A stretch of 64,000 nt of DNA, taken from assembly GCF_030272615.1 (NCBI RefSeq), contig NC_081410.1:224119415-224183414 (forward strand), given 5' to 3'. The translations under genes and the position numbers were made by a program. The DNA is from Cryptomeria japonica. Lineage: Eukaryota > Streptophyta > Pinopsida > Cupressales > Cupressaceae. Positions within the stretch are counted from its first letter, which is position 1. Every line of letters begins with the position of its first letter. Below are positions 1 through 12,283 of this stretch, piece by piece. Below the pieces are notes generated by a model, which was given only the letters and a program-made list of their open reading frames with translations, was not told where the DNA came from and searched no databases.

Positions 1-1568
1 GATCACAATCAAGGCAACGTGAAATAGAAAGAGAAGTAGAAGAAGAGGAAAATCTCAATGAGTTTCAAGAAGCACTTGGAGGAAATGTAGATGACGAAAA
101 CCCAAGTACTCCCACTCCTGCAACAATAGAAAGGGCTTAGCATAACCCTCTCTTTAACAGATTGTTTGACGAAATACTCAGGAGCAATGCGGATGCTCAC
201 TTCTTAAGACTCGCTCAAGAAGGAGTAAGACTCCCCTCTGACTTTGATCTTGCCCAATTAAGACAAGAATCAGAAAGACAAAGTCGCCATGAAGAGGAAA
301 GAGACAGAGATCCCATCAGATATAACATTCCTCGAGGTAACCCACCACCTCCTCCTCCGAATGAAATGGAGATGTTGCGGCAACAAGTTGGGAATCTCGC
401 CCAACAACTTCATAGTGGTGTCAAGACTAACCAATTCTCACTCAATGACATCTGTCCCTATCCTTTTGATAGGAATCTTTATATGCCACCCTTTCCACGA
501 GGATTCGAAACACCCAAATTTGAAAAATATAGAGGAAAGGGAGATCCCTGTGATCATGTCAGAGAATTTCATTCTGCTTGTCTTGAAGTGGCATATGAAG
601 ACACCTACCTAATGGGCCTTTTTCCCCAAAGCTTGGGAGGAACAACCACATCATGGTTTTCCTGACTAACAGGTGGCATTCGAACATTTGAGGAACTTAT
701 CCAAAAATTCCTCGCTCATTACTCTCATAACATTAAACACGACATCACCATGGTTGATCTGTGCAACACCAAACAAAAACCAGGTGAACTATTCTCAGTA
801 TTCCTGCAACGATGGCACCAAATGTCTAGCAGACGTTCTCTTCAGTTACTTGAACGAGAACTAGTGGAAATATTCATTTCCAACTTAAACGAAGAAATGG
901 AATTTCACCTGGATGTCAAAGACAGAGACTCTTTTAATGATATGATCACCAAGGGTTTGAAATATGAACGGGCACTCATCAAGAAAGGACTCATCAAAAT
1001 CTTTAATAAACCAAAAGATGGTCCTCGCCCACGCTTCAATAGCGATAAACCAAACTTCTGGAATAAAAACAAGAATATCGTCAACGATGGGGTTGTGGAT
1101 GCCCGGACTATCCAAAATGCACAACTTGTGGTTCGGTTTGCAGGACAAAATCCTCCACCTCAGAATAACACAAATATTCCTTCCAATCAAGGTCGCATCA
1201 CATCTCATGATGAGCCTAGACCTCGTCAGCAAAAACAGAAACGAACATACACTCCCTTAGGGGAACTCATTGAAACAGTATTGCGACAACTCATTTCTCA
1301 AAATTTGGTCACTCTACCTAAACTATCAAACTATGAGCCTCAAGTCAAACCGGCATGGTGGAGAGATACTGAACACTGTGAATTCCATCAAGGAAGAGGG
1401 CACAAGACAAGTAATTGTCATCGATTGAAAGATCTCATTCAGGATCTTATTGACCGAGGAGAAATTGAAATTGAAGGACATGACCCAGAAACAACCAATA
1501 ATGATCATCTGATGTTCAAAAATCCACTTCCATCACAAGATCAAAGGGGTCCTTCCACTTCCCGGTGA
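1..1568 (+). pseudogene. gag: E1 gag (capsid/nucleocapsid region), decayed
   Basis: The reading frame is open from the window edge except for TAG at 138-140 and TGA at 663-665, and ends at TGA 1566-1568. It contains the retrotransposon gag core: FETPKFEKYRG followed by an HVREFHSACLE-like helix, then an FEELIQKF...FLQRWHQM segment. Further on is a tryptophan-rich W-W-R-D-T-E-H-C-E-F-H motif with a C/H-rich EHCEFHQGRGHKTSNCH stretch, typical of Tat gag in place of a classical CCHC knuckle. The E8 gag is clearly homologous. Gag would form the virus-like particle in the cytoplasm. The same frame runs on into protease, so the stop at 1566 is probably also a mutation (CGA to TGA). Confidence 0.85.
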
Positions 1569-4073
1569 GGCACTGATACTATTGATTATACGCAGGCTGC
1601 GTATAACTACACTGTAAATCACCTGTATGATGCCAGTGAACAAGTTGCAACCATAACCTTCAAAAATCCCAACTCAAATTGCAATGTTGTTACACGTCAT
1701 GGCAAGGGCACCATAAAGGCAGCTCCACAAGGCACCACCTCCATCCCAAAGCAATACAATCTTGTGGAACAATTAGACAAAACGCCTGCACTTATATCCA
1801 TTTTAGAGCTTTTGCGTCTATCACCATCTCATAAAACTATCTTGGATCAAGCACTCCAAGAGGCGTCAGTCCCTGCAAATCTGAATACAAACCAATTTCA
1901 AGCCATGGTTGGAAGTCTCAAGTCATCACCTTGTCTCACTTTTTCTGAAAGTGACAACTCTTCCTTCCAACAACCTCATAACGCCTCACTCCACATCGAA
2001 GGATTTATTAACCAACATAGGATCAGACGAGTCTTGATCGATAATGGAGCAGGCCTGAATATTTGCACACTACAATTGGTCACAACATTGGGATATGCGG
2101 TAGAATCAGTGGATCCTCGTCAGAAGATCACAATCAAAGCCTATGACGATGCGGAGCGGTCATCCAAAGGAGCTATGGTACTACCAATCCGAGTTGGCCC
2201 TGTGATAAAGCACATCATTTGTTAGGTTCTGGACCTTCCTCTGCCCTACAATCTATTGTTAGGAAGACCTTGGATACATGCCATGTAAGCCGTTCCATCT
2301 ACCTACCACCAATGTATCAAGTTCCCACATAATGGTGTAGAGATCACAATCCTGGGCGATGCAAATCCCTTTGCATATTGCCATAATATCAGCCATCAAC
2401 CAGAGATTACCGTTCCTAATAATAGAGAAGCCATTTCTTCCACATCATATATCAGTCCCGCTTCTCTTGCTAGTTCAAACACCACTATACCCAAGCAAGA
2501 AAAGCTTAAAATGAAGATAGCAGAGGAAGGTCCTGGGGAATACAACTTGAGTCAACTCTTTTGTGTGGGACAGCTGCCCACTTCTCCTAGAACACATGGT
2601 AAACCACAACAGGTACTCCAGCAATCACTAAACATACCAGCATGTGCTTTGATGCCTTTCGTTCTTGGAAAGAGTCAAGAAGAAGAAACCCAAGATGAGG
2701 ACTTGGCGGACTGGATCTATAAAGATCCCATCATCACTGATATACCGTGAGTTAAACTTCCTACAGATCAGTATGGCAAAGGTCTCCTCATTATGCAAAG
2801 AATGGGGTATGATGGTCAGAGTGCTTTGGGATATTGCAAACAAGGACGACATGAACCCCTGCTACCAGAATTAAAGCCCAAAGGTCATTCAGGCTTAGGT
2901 TTTGAAAAAGAGATCTTTCCTAAACTCAAATTCAAAGGAAAACCCAGCGAACTGTTATGTCAGCCTACTGCAAAAAGGACACCTTTCATTATCAAAGCAG
3001 CATCAAGCACCATCACAACTGCCCCATCGAGGCTCACAACCCTAATGCAACCATCACCAATTCCATTTATTCCACCAAATGAACCCGTAATCCCACTAGC
3101 AACACCATTAGCAGCAACAGCTGTATCAGAATCCACAGCAGCATCTATGGCACCAACAGTTCAAGCAGAAGCCACTGAGTCAACACTACCGATACTTCCC
3201 ATATCAAATTCTTTTATCCCCATCAACTGCCCTGCAACACCGATCACTACAAAGGTACATCAACCAATCACACCTGCAGTATTTAACTCAAAGGACATCC
3301 CAGTATGGTATAGTAATCGGATGCTGGAAAGTGACTCAGAGACCGACTCACATGAGTGGGAATTTGATTCGGTACAGCTTAATACTTCAGATGAGGAAGA
3401 CACATCACCACCTCCGCCACGCAAAGACATCCCTGTTTATGGAGAAGCACAGATAAAGACCACATAGGTTCCTGAACTGGAAACATCTTCCACAGACCCT
3501 ACGTCTCATCCTACACCTGATTCTGACAGGGAGAGTACCATCAACGACCTTCACCATAACGTCTTAACCCTCACTGATACCTCTAACGAACTTAACCTAA
3601 TCGATGAAATAATGCCCATTATCCACCTTGAACTCATCGAATGGAACCAACCGAATCCCCCATGTCTTGACTTCTTCCAAAACGATGAGGCCATCATTGA
3701 CTTTTTGGAATTAAGGGATAACATACCAAGCGGGGATCACAAAGTTGGATTCACCATTGAACTTAATAGCGCAGCATACTTCGGGGTGGATGCCAAACCT
3801 TTCAGCTGCAAAAATATAACAATAAAACATGGATCTTCCAGTGAAAACCACACTGTGGCACTATTTGATCCGACAAAAGTAAAAAGAAAGAGCGTATCCA
3901 ATGGTGAAAACCTCTCTGAGGCGCCTGAGGATGAAGGGTTTGACATTCTTCCTGATAGTACACAACAAGAACGATCCACGATTTTCATCGAGGAAACCAA
4001 AGAATACAATGTGGGAACTCTTGAAAATTCTCATCTCATACATTTGACATCTCTTCTCACTCCAGAGGAATAG
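1569..4073 (+). pseudogene. E1 protease, G-patch and acidic linker, decayed
   Basis: This continues in the gag frame. An aspartic protease motif V-L-I-D-N-G-A-G-L-N-I-C lies near 2030-2070, followed by LLGRPWIHAM near 2260-2285 as in Tat elements. Stops fall at 2223 (TAG), 2286 (TAA), 2748 (TGA), 3465 (TAG) and 4071 (TAG). The 2223 stop sits where E8 has Gln, so CAG to TAG is supported. Around 2760-2850 is a glycine-rich segment (GKGLL, RMGYDG, ALGY) that fits the G-patch pattern, a nucleic-acid-binding motif known downstream of protease in some retroelements. The rest is a Pro/Thr/Ser-rich and acidic spacer up to the RT. Protease and spacer are secure; G-patch is a motif-level call supported by E8. 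Confidence 0.78.
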
Positions 4074-6173
4074 CCTAAGTTTATAGAGTTCTTTCAACAA
4101 CGTCAGATCAACTTTGCATGGTCATATGCAGACATGCCTGGGCTTGATCCTAATTTAGTCATGTATCACCTCACCGTAGCAGAAGGAGCCAAACCTGTCA
4201 AGCAGAAGCTTCGTAAGATGCATCCTCAGATTGCAGTGCTAGTCAAAATAGAACTCAAGAAACTCCTAGATGTTGGTTTCATTAGACCAATTGATTATGC
4301 AGAATGGATGTCCAATATTGTGCCTGTCGGCAAACCAAAAGGGGGCATCCGCATTTGTACGGACTTCAGAGATTTGAATAAGGCCTGTCCTAAGGATGAC
4401 TTCCCCCTTCCCAATATTGACATCATAGTGGATTTGACAGCAGGACACGCCATGCTTTTACTCATGGATGGCTTTTCAGGATACAATCGGATAAAGATCG
4501 CACCAGAAGATCAACATAAGACAACCTTCACATGTCCATGGGGCACATACTGCTGGAATGTAATGCCTTTTGGTCTAAAGAATGCAGGAGCAACCTATCA
4601 AAGAGCAATGACCACCATCTTCCATGACATGATGCATACTATGATGGAAGATTATGTGGATGACTTACTAGCAAAATCACTCACCAGAGAAGGACATCTC
4701 CACATCTTAGATAAAATCTTTGATAGACTGGAACAATACCATGTTCGACTCAACCCCAAGAAATGTGTCTTTGGAGTGACCTCCGAGAAGCTTCTAGGAT
4801 ACATTGTCTCAAGCAAAGGTATTGAGGTCGACCCAGCAAAGGTTAAGGCAATCATGGACATGCCACCTCCAAAGAATATCAGTCAGCTAAGGACACTACA
4901 AGGACGGCTCCAATCTATCCATAGATTCATCGCACAACTGGCTGATAAGTGTCACCCATTCACACAATTGCTACACAAGAATATCCATTTTCAGTGGGAT
5001 GCCCGATGCCAGCAAGCCTTTCAGACACTTAAAGACTATCTCATGAATCCACCATTGCTGATGCCACTAGATCCAAGTAGACCGTTGTTACTCTATATCT
5101 CAGCAACTAGTACAACATTGGGTGTACTACTGACACAACATAATACGGAAGGAAAAGAGTGTGCTGTTTACTACATCTCTCGCACACTAGTGGGCTATGA
5201 ACTCAATTACACACCTATTGAGCGAGCTTGCCTAACAGTCATCTTAGCAACTACTAAACTGAGGCACTATCTGTTAACACACAAAGTACAACTCATTGCA
5301 AAGATTGATCCACTCAAGTATTTACTCAGCAAAGCAGCATTGACAGGCTGTTTGGCCAAATGGGTGATGATTCTAAGTGAATTTGACATCAAGTATGTAG
5401 ACCGTAAAGCTATCAAAGGTCAAGTTATTGCAGATCAGTTGGCCGATGCACCACTCATAGGCGATCATCCTCTCATTTCCAATTTTCCAGATGAAGAGAT
5501 ATTCATGATCACAACAGCACAACCATGGAAACTATATTTTGATGGTTCATACACTAGGCATGGCTCGGGGGCAGGCATTTTGTTTATCACACCTCAACGT
5601 GATAGCATTCCGAAGTCTTACAGACTCACATTTCCATGCACCAACAACATAGCAGAGTATGAAGCCTTGATCACAGGACTCAGGCTAGCCGTACAATGGA
5701 AATTACAAGAATTGCAAGTATATGGCGACTCACAACTGGTCATTCGACAAGCAACCGATGAATATCAGACCAAAGATGATAAACTCATGCCATATAAACA
5801 AATGGTGGACAATCTAAAGGCATCATTTACCACAATTACCTTTGAGCAGATACCAAGAGATCAGAATCGAGCTGCTGACGCTATGGCTACCATTGCATCT
5901 CTACTAGATCTTCCACAGAATTCAACACGCTACGAGTTCTTGGTAGAACAACTTTGGATCCCTGCTTATGATATCCCTGAATCCAAAATGATATGTCGCC
6001 TTATCGGTTCTAAATCCCCATGGTATGGTGAGTTCTACACCTATCTCCGCAATCACACCCTTCCTCCCAACCAATCGAATAACCAACGTAAAACCTTTAT
6101 TCGCCAAACTGCTCGATATACCATTATTACCAAAACCCTATACCAACACAGTCTTGATGGTACTCTCCTTTGA
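4074..6173 (+). pseudogene. pol: E1 reverse transcriptase, RNase H and archaeal-type RNase H
   Basis: This is an uninterrupted stretch of about 699 codons between TAG 4071 and TGA 6171. The RT fingers and palm are intact, including TDFRDLN, LLLMDGFSGYN, MPFGLKNAGATYQR and the catalytic YVDD at 4653-4664. The connection and first RNase H follow, but LLYISATS replaces the usual Asp-containing start, so that domain looks catalytically degenerate, as is usual in Tat elements. A second archaeal-type RNase H starts near 5525 and keeps all four acidic residues: FDGS, AEYEA, YGDSQ and RAADA. The enzyme would copy element RNA into DNA in cytoplasmic particles. The segment itself is coding-competent, but it sits inside a larger broken frame. 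Confidence 0.9.
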
Positions 6174-7278
6174 TGTCTGGAATAGGATGAGATAACAAAG
6201 GCTTTGGAAGAAGTCCATGAAGGCATTTGCAGGACTCACTCGAGTGGTTCGTCACTAGCCAAGAAACTCCTATGCAATGGATACTATTGGCCATCTATGG
6301 AAAATGATTCCTATTACTTTGTCAGAAAATGCAAGAAATGTCAAGTTCATGGCGACCTGATACATGCACCAGCCCAGGAATTGCAACCAATCACGCCACC
6401 ATGGCCTTTCTGTCAATGGGGTCTTGACCTTGTGGGTAAGATCCATCCGTCTTCATCCAATGGCCATAAATTCATTATCACCACCACCGAATATTTCACA
6501 AAGTGGATTGAAGCTGTTCCACTTACCCAAGTCACCGACAAGCAGATCGCCTCATTCATCCTCAACTACATCATCTGCCGGTATGGTGTGCCCATGTCCA
6601 TCATCACAGATAACGGTCTTCCTTTAAAAAATCAGGATGTCCGTGAACTTTGTGAGAAATTTCATATCCAACACCGCTTTTCCACTCCCTACTACCCACA
6701 AGGCAATGGTCAGGCCGAAGCATCCAATAAAAACATATTGAGGATCCTCAAGAAGATAGTCAATGATGCCGGTCGTGATTGGCATGTTCAACTGAATCTA
6801 GCGCTATGGGCATATCGAACTAGCATTCAAACCCCTACAGGTGCAACTCCTTATTCATTGGTCTATGGTGCAAAAGCTATCTTGCCTATTGAGGTTGAGA
6901 TACCATCATTACGGGTTTCCTTGCACAATCTCATTGATGATGAAGCATACAGAGTCTCACGCCTTCAGGACTTAAGAGTTACTTGATGAGAAACGACAAG
7001 CTGCATACAATCACCTCAAAGCCTATCAGCAGCGCATGAGCAGAAGCTACAATCACCGAGTTAGACCTCGTACATTTGAGGTAGGTGATCTTGTTCTACG
7101 AGAAAATCCTCGCAATCAACCAAACAGAGAACATCAGGGCAAGTTTGAATCAAACTGGCTGGGCCCATATGTTGTCACTGCTGTGTTCGGGTCCGGGGCA
7201 TATCAGTTGGCTACATCAGAAGGAGAACCACTTGCAGATCCAATCAACAGCATGCACCTAAAACGGTTTTATACCTAA
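6174..7278 (+). pseudogene. pol: E1 integrase, one frameshift
   Basis: This is in the same frame as RT up to about 6973, then one extra A (near 6974) shifts the frame. The product resumes from about 7000 to the TAA ending at 7278. The HHCC zinc-binding domain is present (HEGICRTH, then KCKKCQ). The catalytic core has Asp in LDLVG, Asp in TDNG and Glu in GQAE exactly 35 residues later, so DD35E is intact. The C-terminal part has the GPY/F module (WLGPYVV). Integrase inserts the cDNA into chromatin. There is no chromodomain, as expected for Tat. The stop at 6171-6173 separates it from RT and is explained by CGA to TGA. Confidence 0.88.
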
Positions 7279-7669
7279 GATGTACAAAGCTTCAGGCTCC
7301 CCTGCATACCAAAAAATACCAAAAACATTCAGAAAAATGTCCTGAAGAAAATACAAAAACATTCAAAAAAGTAAAGAAAAATCATGCATCCAAACGGTGA
7401 ACAACCACTCCGGTGGCACTTTGGGTAAGTACGATGGTGAAAACCTGGCAAACAGGCACCATTCGTAAAGGCTATGACTCCATTGTCTTTCAGACTTGTT
7501 GCGATCACATCTACTTCATACATACATCCATCCATTCAAAAACCATGGCTTGTTATTCATCTGCAATTAAGAAAGTACTCCATGCGTCTTGCATCCCGCT
7601 TTTTTATAGTCATGTCTAAACTGGGGGCAATGCCCTTAACCTATTGATGGAAGTGGATTCTACATTGTC
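7279..7669 (+). other. E1 region after integrase, with polypurine-like G run
   Basis: Non-coding. CTGGGGGCAATGCCC at about 7620-7634 resembles the G-rich tract found just after pol in Tat elements. It may be an internal polypurine tract or a relic of one, since a better tract lies next to the LTR at 13122-13134. No convincing ORF was seen. Confidence 0.4.
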
Positions 7670-7930
7670 TTATGATTCATCAAAATCCAAAAACATTCAA
7701 AACATCGTCAAAAAACCAAAAACATTCAAAAACGTCTCACAAAATACCAAAAACATTCAAAAATGACTCACAAAATCCAAAAACAATTCAAAATTCAAAA
7801 TCCAAAAACATTCAAAACATCGTCAAAATACCAAAAACATTGGAAAATGTCTCAAAAAAATACCAAAAACATTCAAAAAAATACAAAATCCAAAAACATC
7901 GATAAACCATTGGAAAAAAATTCAACAAAA
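7670..7930 (+). repeat. A-rich imperfect tandem repeat in E1 3' region
   Basis: Repeated units of the form CCAAAAACATTCAAAA with interspersed CATCGTC occur about ten times in 260 bases, at irregular spacing of roughly 20-35 bases. Apparent plus-strand ORFs here are low-complexity Lys/Asn/Gln runs and are not believed. Tandem arrays after pol are common in Tat-lineage elements (established knowledge). Confidence 0.75.
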
Positions 7931-9984
7931 ACATGGCAACACTTTGTACATACTCATCCATGCAGATACCAAAACAAACATTGACAAACTACTCACACAA
8001 TGACCATTTACCAATTGACCACACAATCCACATCAACAATCAACCTGTCTTCAACAAGGATGCATCCTTCCTTACCAAAACAAAGACAAAGTGACGTTTT
8101 CTTTGACAAGAAAATTATGTTAAGCTATCAAATACTTGGTTGATTTGTGAGTACAATCATTTGTTTATCTGTATCGGGATCTTTCAGCATTGTTTTTGTT
8201 TTGTTTGCACATCATTTCCGATGAAGTTCTGGGGCATGTACTAATGGTGTCTACGTGGGAAGTTCACCAAGCTATGTGATCTTATGCAAAATGCAGTCAT
8301 AGATCACTACGGCTTGCTGACTACAGCGTATACCTCGACCATATGGGCATGAACCATTACCAAGGATCCATATTCTTTATTCTTTATGTATATACTATTT
8401 GTTTGCAGGTACAATGCTCTTCCTTTGGTTCCTCCTACCTCATCCAAATTGGATAAAGGTTTTATCTCTTAGTACGGTATGCACTTGTCTCAGGATATGA
8501 TCAGCCTAATTTCAAGGAGGACGATCCAAGTCATGCATGAACGGAGATAATCCTTGTCTGTTCCGCAAGCAATACTCTGGTCGACTTGACCCTTATATCA
8601 GGTCGTTTGTATTCACTTGCTATATCAAATCCATGAAAGAAATACTCAGGTCATCTTGAATCATTATGTCAAGATGCTTGCATTCTCTTCCAACATTTTA
8701 AAGCTCAATGATGAAAATAGAGCACAATGGATTGTCATTACACCTCATCTGTTTATATATTGCATTCCATTGCATATCACCCATCCATTCACTCATTCAT
8801 ATATAGGATTTTTATGCAAAAGGTGACCATTAAAAAGCTGGTCTTGGATACAATCACAACCGAGTACTCTGATACATCATCAATGCATCATGCAAAGTCT
8901 CAAAAACCTTGCATTCCTCATAGTCATATCATCATCATTTAGTTGCATCTTGCATTAAGTACATTCATGTCCTTTTTAAACTTAAAACATTGCATATAGT
9001 TCATTTTCTTGACATTTAGTTTTCATTAATCATTTGCATCATTGCATCAATCATAAATAGTTAGATTCATTCATGGGATCAAATTGTCTTTGATTGTTTT
9101 AAAAATCATTTACTAGGCATTCATACAGTGTAGATTATCCATTATCATTTTATCATCTTTTCATCATTTATTATTTGCATACATTCCTTTATAGTTAAAA
9201 GGTGCATTCATTCATAACTAAGTATCTTATTATGCTCATTGTAAAAATTCATTCACATTGCATTCATTATCATCTTTTTAATTGCATTAAGGTGCAGTTA
9301 TTAAAACCATAAGTTATAATATCATTACATTATCATTTTTACTTAACATCACAATTAAAACATTTTAGAATCATAAATCCACTTGTTTATAAAACATTGG
9401 TTTTTAAACATTATATATATACATTATACATACGCATTCATTTAAACATTATCATATAAACATTTGTACTTTACATTTTGTGTATCCATATTACATTCAT
9501 CTAAACACATCTAGATGCATATTCATACATAAAATCATTCATTCAACCATTGCATTAACATCATCACATAAATCATCTCATCATTATCTCAAAATAGGAA
9601 ACACCAAAATCTTGTTCATACATCATCATAAGCATACATCATCATCATGGCATTACATATATAAAACATTACATCCAAAATCAAATACATCATACATATA
9701 TAAACCTGCATTCATATGTCAGTATCCAACATCATAAAAACATCATAAAAACATGCATAAAAGAAACATCTCATCAAAATGCATACATATACACACATCC
9801 ATCTAAGCAATCACTCATCATCCTGCATAAACATCCATACATAAATCAAATGCATATCATCCAAATATGGGATCTCCTCATATATCTCATCTCATATATC
9901 AGAGTACAATGAAGTCTACAAAATCGGCTACCAAGAGCCATCCAAGATACAGTCCAAAAAATAAATAATGATACAAATACATAG
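7931..9984 (+). other. E1 AT-rich non-coding spacer
   Basis: No supported gene. Near 8569-8690 there are two imperfect copies of a unit of about 65 bases (ATACTCTGGTCGACTTGA / ATACTCAGGTCATCTTGA). From about 8990 to 9900 the sequence is dominated by CATTCATT/CATCAT-type low complexity. This lies between the sense pol genes and the 3' end of the antisense PMD gene. Confidence 0.6.
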
Positions 9985-10000
9985 ATGCAAAAATGCTCTC

Positions 10001-11994
10001 TCAAATGCCACTCTGGCCAGATGCTGTCTCAACACCTCCCCTTGCTCCACCACTGGTGCCTGCACCCCCTGATCCATCTCTCCGTGGAGGCCTCATCGAA
10101 CCACCACTCCCTCCTGCATCCCCTGATCTCTCCCGCCTCAAAGGACCCATCACTCCCCCACTGCTCTGCATCCTCTGCGATCGCTCTGATCTCGTCTGCC
10201 ACATCTGAGTATAACTGAGAGCTCACTGACTGAGTGGCACCACCTGCTCATATAAACCCTGCCAGTACTCTATCTCAGCCTGTGCTCGTCCAAACTGCCT
10301 CATAACCTCCCCTGTAGGCCCCTATGCTCCTACTCCAACCCGGACTCTCTCCTACAGCTCCGCCAATCTCTCCACTGCAGTATCTCTCTTCCGCAGCACT
10401 ACCGTCAGCTCTGACTCCCGTGCAAATAGCTACACATCCCTAGCTTCCACCTCTGCCTCCAAATCCTCTATCTGGGTCTGCAAGCGTACTATGATGTGAT
10501 CCCGCAGATCTCTAGTGGCTCCCTCCCCGGTGTCCATCGCTGCCTCCCCTACACCACCCTCTCCACTAGTCCCCTTCCTTCTGTCCATCGAGATCTCCCT
10601 CTCCATCCTCCTCCCACTCAGCTGCACTCCTCCTGGTATCAGTGGTCCCTGTGATATCTGTAGAGGCAGTCCACCTCTCCCTCTCCGCTGACTCCGCATC
10701 CCCAATCCTCCTCCCCCACCTCCACCTCCTCCATCTCCTCCTCCATCTCCTCCTCCACCTCCATCTCCTCCTCCTTCATCTCCTCGAACTCCTGCCCTCC
10801 TCCGGCCCCGTTCCCGTCCCCTCTCATCCTCAAACGCTGGGATCGGCTCTGCTGGATCCGATATCCATGGGATCGGGTGTGCTACCCGGTACTGCGTATA
10901 CTCATCTGTCACCCCTGCATCAACGACCCTCGGCCGTAGGTCCCATGGCCTCGCCTGCACTGTCCGAAACTCTACCAGTGCCTGACCATAAGGTAGCACT
11001 GGACCCCATGCATACCTCTCTCGAATCACCTGTGCATACTCCCCTGATCCGCTAGGCAGTCCCTGCTGCCATCCAAACTGCCTCATCACTCTCCCAGGCA
11101 CCTATCTCTCTACATGGTATGCAGTCCTCCCAATGAGGAATTGAGTCATAAACACATAAGGTAGTGCCTCTGCGTCATCATCCCATGGCTCACACTCCAA
11201 GTATGGCCACCATATCACTGCATCTAGGTCATCCAATGCCCGCCGCCACCACTCTAACTTCCCCAAGTGGGGCTGACTCATCATGCCACTGTACATAAAC
11301 ATGTACGGCTGGTCCACTACCTAGAATCTAAGACTCACCGATCGAGTCACTGGTAGGTGCTCCCAAGCCCAAATATGTAGCAGCGTCATGCCCACTGCTA
11401 AGGAACCCCTCCCTCGGTACACTACCTCATGGAGCTCCTGATACATGTGCACCAACACGCACGACCCCCATGCAAATCGGGTCCCCTCGGTCATCATCAT
11501 CTCGATAACCTGTCTCCATCCCACTGCCAAACCATGTGACCGCCTGTCTGGACATAGAAGTCCTCCCACAATCCCTAACAAAATTGCTGGAAGAAGCTCA
11601 TACAGTGCCGCTATATCCTCCCACGCGATCGAGCCATCATCAATATATACATCCTCATCAGAAATCCTCTGCACTGCCACAGTCCCCCAGGATCTATCGT
11701 ATGTGACTAGCTCTCCTCGAATCGGAATCCGAAGGATGCGCCACACATCCTTCAAGGTCACGGTTATCTCCCCCTGTGCCAAATGAAAGGTGCACGTCTC
11801 ACTGTGCCACTGCTCTGCCAGTGTTGTGATCAATTCGTGATTCATACGAATCACGGACATGTCACCTCGTAGAGACCAGTCGCTGCAATGCAATCAATCT
11901 CCGCTTGAGTCAATCGGTCCCGCAACCCCTATGTCGCAGGATGACGCTCGCGTAACTGCAACATGCGCAGATCCTTCTGCACATGGACATTCAT
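10001..11994 (-). pseudogene. Antisense plant mobile domain (PMD) gene captured by E1, decayed
   Basis: Reading leftwards from ATG at 11994 gives MNVHVQKDLRMLQLRERHP and continues to TGA at 10001-10003, about 660 codons. PMD (MAIN/MAIL1-type, aminotransferase-like family) hallmarks appear in order: NHELITTLAEQWHSETCTFH, GEITVTLKDVWRIL, DRRSHGLAVGW, VIWWPYLECEPW and RVMRQFGWQQGLP. The C-terminal part has a Gly/Asp run (about 10720-10780), a predicted coiled coil (LQTQIEDLEAEVE) and a Gly/Ser/Arg tail. There is one frameshift near 11850. In-frame stops are TAG at 11929, 11321, 11102, 10430, 10352 and 10322, and TGA at 10223. All fit a single C to T change from CAG or CGA. Arabidopsis MAIN/MAIL1 act in gene silencing; any role here is unknown. 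GC content is much higher than in the flanks, suggesting separate origin. Confidence 0.85.
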
Positions 11995-12283
11995 CAATCA
12001 CCATCAGTTGTTTTGTTTTCAAACTTTCTTAAGTTTAAACCTAGACTATCATCAGATACTTTGATCAAGTATCTTCGGGTCTCAACAGGTAAACAATCAT
12101 GGCCACCTAGACTTCAACAGACATTTATCCTAAACAAATGACCTAAAGTCTCATCGGGCTGCTATGGTTCAAAACAACTCCCACTTCACCTCGCCATCCA
12201 CCACTCATTGGCATTGGGAGATTTTCTTCATCCAAACTGGGGCATCTTTTATCTTAAGACAAAAGCGTTATTTAACCAACAAA

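Noticed and set aside
9-200. Minus-strand Phe/Ser-rich frame at the window start
   Set aside because: Shadow of E1 gag on the plus strand.
7672-7984. Repeat array resembling a CRISPR array
   Set aside because: Units are A-rich, of irregular length and merge into each other without unique spacers; the host is a plant.
9480-9737. His/Ile/Ser-rich short frame
   Set aside because: Low-complexity CATTCAT/CATCAT repeats in E1 non-coding DNA.
10642-11055. Plus-strand open frame with Leu/His repeats
   Set aside because: Exact shadow of the Gly-rich and PMD coding region on the minus strand.
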